Positions 6,144 to 7,762 of a DNA stretch of 7,762 nucleotides are shown here, one piece after another. The stretch is from an uncultured Clostridium sp. GTDB taxonomy: Bacteria; Bacillota; Clostridia; TANB77; CAG-508. Location of the stretch: the NCBI GenBank assembly GCA_945610215.1, contig CALYZR010000023.1, positions 1 to 7,762 of the forward strand, given 5' to 3'. The translations under genes were made by a program, and so were the position numbers. Position 1 is the stretch's first letter; each line of letters starts with the position of its first letter. The notes beneath the pieces were generated by a model, which saw only the letters and a list, made by a program, of their open reading frames with translations, had not been told where the DNA came from and did no database searches.

Positions 6144-6677
6144 TTATATATCTAAATAATATACTTTGCTTTCAAATTTTTGGCTCTTATCAAATTTCTC
6201 ATAACTTTCGTCTTTTACATATTTAAATCCAGCTTTTTTCATTACTGCACCAGATGCAGGATTAAGTACTGCATGTGCACATCTAAATCTATGTATTTTT
6301 TCTTCAATTGCTAAATAATTAATTACTTCTTTTAATGCTTCAGTTGTATACCCATTGTTCCAATGTTTTTTAGCAATGTTATAGCCTATTTCATATCTGT
6401 TATCTTCACTTGGAAATGCTCCTATAGCACCTATTAATTCATTGCTATTTTTTAGAACTATTCCCCAATTAAAGCACCCTTCTTTTTTATATCTTTTTTC
6501 TTCCAAAAGTATATATTCCTTTGTCTCCTCAATATTTTTATGTGTAGACCATCTTACATATTTAGAAACATCATCATTACTAGTCCAATTTTTAAATGCT
6601 TCTTCTGCATCATTTACTGTTAATGCTCTTAATATTAATCTTTCTGTTTCTAATACTTTCATTTCGCCTTTTTCCAT
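6144..6677 (-). CDS. GNAT acetyltransferase, RimJ/RimL-like
   Basis: 177 aa, Acetyltransf_3 type. The family start pattern LETERLILRALTVNDAEEAF is at 9-28. GAIGAF and YEIGYNIAKKHWNNGYTTEALK (95-116) contain the acetyl-CoA pyrophosphate loop (KHWNNGYT). HAVLNPASGAVMKKAGF (135-151) is the late GNAT motif with the conserved Asn. Such enzymes acetylate N-termini of ribosomal proteins or small molecules; the actual substrate cannot be told. The first ATG is chosen because AGGAGG (6685-6690) lies 7 nt upstream of it; the internal Met6 would be too far from the site, although the conserved domain starts there. First gene of a two-gene operon, with a promoter and an attenuator-like leader upstream. 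Confidence 0.88.
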   Translation of the reverse strand: MEKGEMKVLETERLILRALTVNDAEEAFKNWTSNDDVSKYVRWSTHKNIEETKEYILLEEKRYKKEGCFNWGIVLKNSNELIGAIGAFPSEDNRYEIGYNIAKKHWNNGYTTEALKEVINYLAIEEKIHRFRCAHAVLNPASGAVMKKAGFKYVKDESYEKFDKSQKFESKVYYLDI

Positions 6678-6815
6678 AATATAACCTCCTCATATGCAAA
6701 AAAGCCTTATGTCGAAATCTTTAAGACTCCTCCATAAGACTTTAATCTTATTTCTGTGTAAGTAACTTTTGTTACTCTATACCGCTCGCTTTTGCTAGGT
6801 ATACTCCTAAAACTT
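6678..6815 (-). promoter_or_regulatory. Structured leader with terminator/antiterminator, unknown class
   Basis: About 138 nt of untranslated leader precede the acetyltransferase operon. Visible elements: a stem TATACC/GGTATA enclosing a GC-AAAA-GC loop; a small hairpin AGTAAC-AAAA-GTTACT; a hairpin ATAAGA (6746-6751) with TCTTAT (6734-6739); and a terminator that needs the same 6733-6742 segment. The last two are mutually exclusive, the logic of a transcription-attenuating riboswitch or antibiotic-sensing leader. There is no T-box consensus, and no leader peptide longer than a few codons. It does not match a riboswitch consensus I can recall. Pairings were read by eye. Confidence 0.6.
6698..6742 (-). 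terminator. Leader terminator upstream of the acetyltransferase operon
   Basis: The stem AAGTCTTATG (6733-6742) with CATAAGGCTT (6702-6711) is 10 bp with one G-U. It encloses a 21-nt region with an inner GAGTC/GATTT hairpin and ends in a six-base T-tract on the minus strand (6698-6703), just before the ribosome binding site. The competing antiterminator hairpin lies at 6734-6751. Confidence 0.75.
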
Positions 6816-6821
6816 ATTAGT

Positions 6822-6851
6822 AGTTTACCATATTTTAACATTAATTGTCAA
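6822..6851 (-). promoter_or_regulatory. Promoter of the acetyltransferase operon
   Basis: A perfect -35 TTGACA (6846-6851), an 18-bp spacer and TAAACT (6822-6827) preceded by TGG, i.e. an extended -10. A second TTGACA at 6862-6867 has a poorer -10 partner. The transcript should start near 6815. Confidence 0.6.
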
Positions 6852-6856
6852 TACTA

Positions 6857-6893
6857 AGATGTGTCAAAATTTTTGGTTTCTTTTGCCACATCT
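6857..6893 (-). other. Imperfect hairpin after the response regulator gene, no T-tract
   Basis: AGATGTG (6887-6893 on the minus strand) pairs with CACATCT (6857-6863). After one mismatch, CAAAA/TTTTG adds 5 bp, and the loop is 11 nt. It begins about 6 bp after the regulator's stop codon but is not followed by a T-run, so it is a poor intrinsic terminator. It may stabilise the mRNA 3' end. It overlaps a TTGACA at 6862-6867. Confidence 0.45.
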
Positions 6894-6898
6894 CTGCA

Positions 6899-7567
6899 TC
6901 AATCTGTTATCATATATCCTACTCCACGAATGGTTTTTATATATTTATCATATCCATATTGTTTTAGTGTTTTTCTTAATCCACTTGCATATACCTCTAC
7001 TACGTTTGTAGTTGTAAATGAATCAAATCCCCATATTTTATCAAATATTTGCTCTTTCGTTATTATTGTTCCTTTTGAATTTATAAGGTATTCTAGTATA
7101 TCAAATTGTTTTCCTTGTAATGTTATTTCCTCATCTTTTATAAATGCTCTTCTACTTTTTATATTTAATTTTAAATCTTTAAATTCAATTATATCTTGTT
7201 TGTATGCTCCATTTGTTCTTCTAATTATTGCTTCTAATCTTGCTAATAGTTCATCTCTTTCAAATGGCTTCACTAAATAGTCATCTGCTCCATAGTTAAA
7301 ACCTTTTAGTTTGTCATTTAATGTGTCTTTTGCTGTTAATATTAAAACTGGCGTTAACACTTTGTTTTCTCTGAGTTTTAAAAGGACATCATATCCTGAC
7401 ATTTCTGGTAGCATAAGGTCTAATATAATTGCATCATATATATTTTCTTTTGCCATCATATATGCTTCATAGCCATCATATGCTTGTTCTGTATCAAACT
7501 TCTTACATATGCATTGTTTTATCGTATCTGATAAAGTTCTTTCATCTTCTACAATTAATATTTTCAT
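6899..7567 (-). CDS. OmpR/PhoB-family response regulator
   Basis: 222 aa. The receiver domain (1-about 115) has the acidic pocket E7-D8, phospho-acceptor D50 in IILDLMLPEMSG, T78 and K100 (YLVKPF). The C-terminal winged-helix DNA-binding domain (about 125-222) includes LTLQGKQF-like recognition (ITLQGKQFDILEYL), TKEQIFDKIWGFD and the closing IRGVGYMI. It is phosphorylated by a sensor kinase and binds promoter DNA. No kinase gene follows directly; the acetyltransferase operon does. A probable kinase lies in the same orientation at the far end of the window (1-456). The start at 7567 follows GAGGT at 7574-7578. A TATAAT at 7587-7592 lacks a good -35. Its regulon is not evident from the sequence. 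Confidence 0.94.
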   Translation of the reverse strand: MKILIVEDERTLSDTIKQCICKKFDTEQAYDGYEAYMMAKENIYDAIILDLMLPEMSGYDVLLKLRENKVLTPVLILTAKDTLNDKLKGFNYGADDYLVKPFERDELLARLEAIIRRTNGAYKQDIIEFKDLKLNIKSRRAFIKDEEITLQGKQFDILEYLINSKGTIITKEQIFDKIWGFDSFTTTNVVEVYASGLRKTLKQYGYDKYIKTIRGVGYMITD

Positions 7568-7603
7568 ATATTTACCTCACTCGTAAATTATATAATATTT
7601 TAA

Positions 7604-7668
7604 AATTAAAAAATTTGTAGGAGAAAAGACTATAAATGGGGATGGAAAAATAATCTTTTCTTTCCTAC
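7604..7668 (-). terminator. Hairpin with T-tract upstream of the response regulator
   Basis: GTAGGA-AA-GAAAAGA (minus strand 7668-7654) pairs with TCTTTTC-TCCTAC (7629-7617): 13 bp with a two-base bulge, loop about 24 nt, then AAATTTTTTAATT. It could end a transcript of a gene beyond the window, or act as an attenuator of the regulator gene itself. Its 3' arm can also pair with 7689-7700 (8 bp plus 4 bp around a three-base bulge), which would prevent the terminator from forming. Confidence 0.5.
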
Positions 7669-7713
7669 TTTTGGGGTGATATTAGTTTTAGTCTTTCCTA
7701 TGTTGATATTTCT

Positions 7714-7749
7714 ATTATATTTTTTTAATATTAAATTAATATTAAAAAA
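7714..7749 (-). promoter_or_regulatory. 29-nt palindrome next to a TATAAT box, possible operator/promoter
   Basis: Positions 7721-7749 form an inverted repeat of 14 nt on each side of a single central base (TTTTTTAATATTAA-A-mirror), all A/T. Directly downstream on the minus strand is a perfect TATAAT (7714-7719) without a clear -35, so the palindrome covers the -35 region. It could be a repressor site or the A/T stem of a terminator. The strong A/T bias makes this uncertain. The rest of 7669-7762 shows no convincing gene. Confidence 0.35.
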
Positions 7750-7762
7750 TAGAAAGATTTAA

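Noticed and set aside
6678..6815. A T-box in the acetyltransferase leader
   Set aside because: The conserved GGTGGNACCGCG-like block is absent, and so is a GAA-specifier arrangement.
6861..7280. A 139-aa plus-strand ORF opposite the response regulator
   Set aside because: It lacks a ribosome binding site and any domain pattern, and lies opposite a well-supported OmpR-type gene.
7676..7762. Plus-strand 28-aa hydrophobic frame starting at GTG 7676 (ILVLVFPMLIFLLYFF...), and a nearby AGGAG-ATG start at 7644 that stops after five codons
   Set aside because: A T-rich strand yields Phe/Leu/Ile runs by chance, GTG has no ribosome binding site, and joining the two would need an assumed frameshift. 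Not strong enough to annotate as a gene.
1..7762. CRISPR arrays, tRNA or rRNA genes, insertion sequences
   Set aside because: No regularly spaced repeats, cloverleaf-like segments, rRNA signatures or transposase frames were seen on either strand; the only direct repeat is the hairpin pair at 3821-3865 and 5041-5086.

Overview
The window is very AT-rich and reads like a low-GC Gram-positive, most likely a Clostridia-type member of the Bacillota. The evidence is strong AGGAGG-type ribosome binding sites, a proline T-box riboswitch, near-consensus TTGACA/TATAAT promoters, an AT-biased codon choice and a normal TGA stop (genetic code 11). Every gene I can support lies on the minus strand, so transcription runs from high to low coordinates.

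Layout in the direction of transcription: (1) 7762-7568, a leader with two competing hairpins and a 29-nt palindrome; (2) 7567-6899, an OmpR-family response regulator; (3) 6851-6678, a promoter and structured leader with a terminator/antiterminator pair of unrecognised class; (4) 6677-5095, a two-gene acetyltransferase operon (a RimJ/RimL-like GNAT, then a protein made of two fused GNAT domains), ended by a strong terminator; (5) 4982-4028, a cysteine-synthase-like PLP enzyme broken by a one-base frameshift; (6) 4023-3735, a consensus promoter and a Trp attenuation leader encoding a 27-residue peptide with three Trp codons; (7) 3734-2583, stand-alone trpB, whose start is overlapped by a second Trp-rich small ORF (3798-3673); (8) 2563-2261, a promoter and proline-specific T-box; (9) 2244-556, prolyl-tRNA synthetase with its terminator; (10) 456-1, the N-terminal part of a membrane sensor protein, probably a histidine kinase, running off the edge.

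The main point of interest is amino-acid sensing in cis by two different mechanisms side by side. proS is read out by uncharged tRNA-Pro through a T-box. trpB appears to be controlled by ribosome-mediated attenuation with a Trp-rich leader peptide, a mechanism well known from enteric bacteria but unusual for Firmicutes, which typically use TRAP or Trp T-boxes. A second ORF with a near-perfect Shine-Dalgarno, Trp codons at positions 5 and 7 and three more further on runs across the trpB ribosome binding site and start in another frame. That suggests a further, translational layer.

The hairpin of the Trp attenuator has a near-copy about 1.2 kb away that serves as the terminator of the acetyltransferase operon. 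The response regulator and the sensor protein are in the order and orientation of a usual two-component operon, but about 6.4 kb of unrelated genes separates them. No rRNA, tRNA, CRISPR array or insertion sequence was seen.
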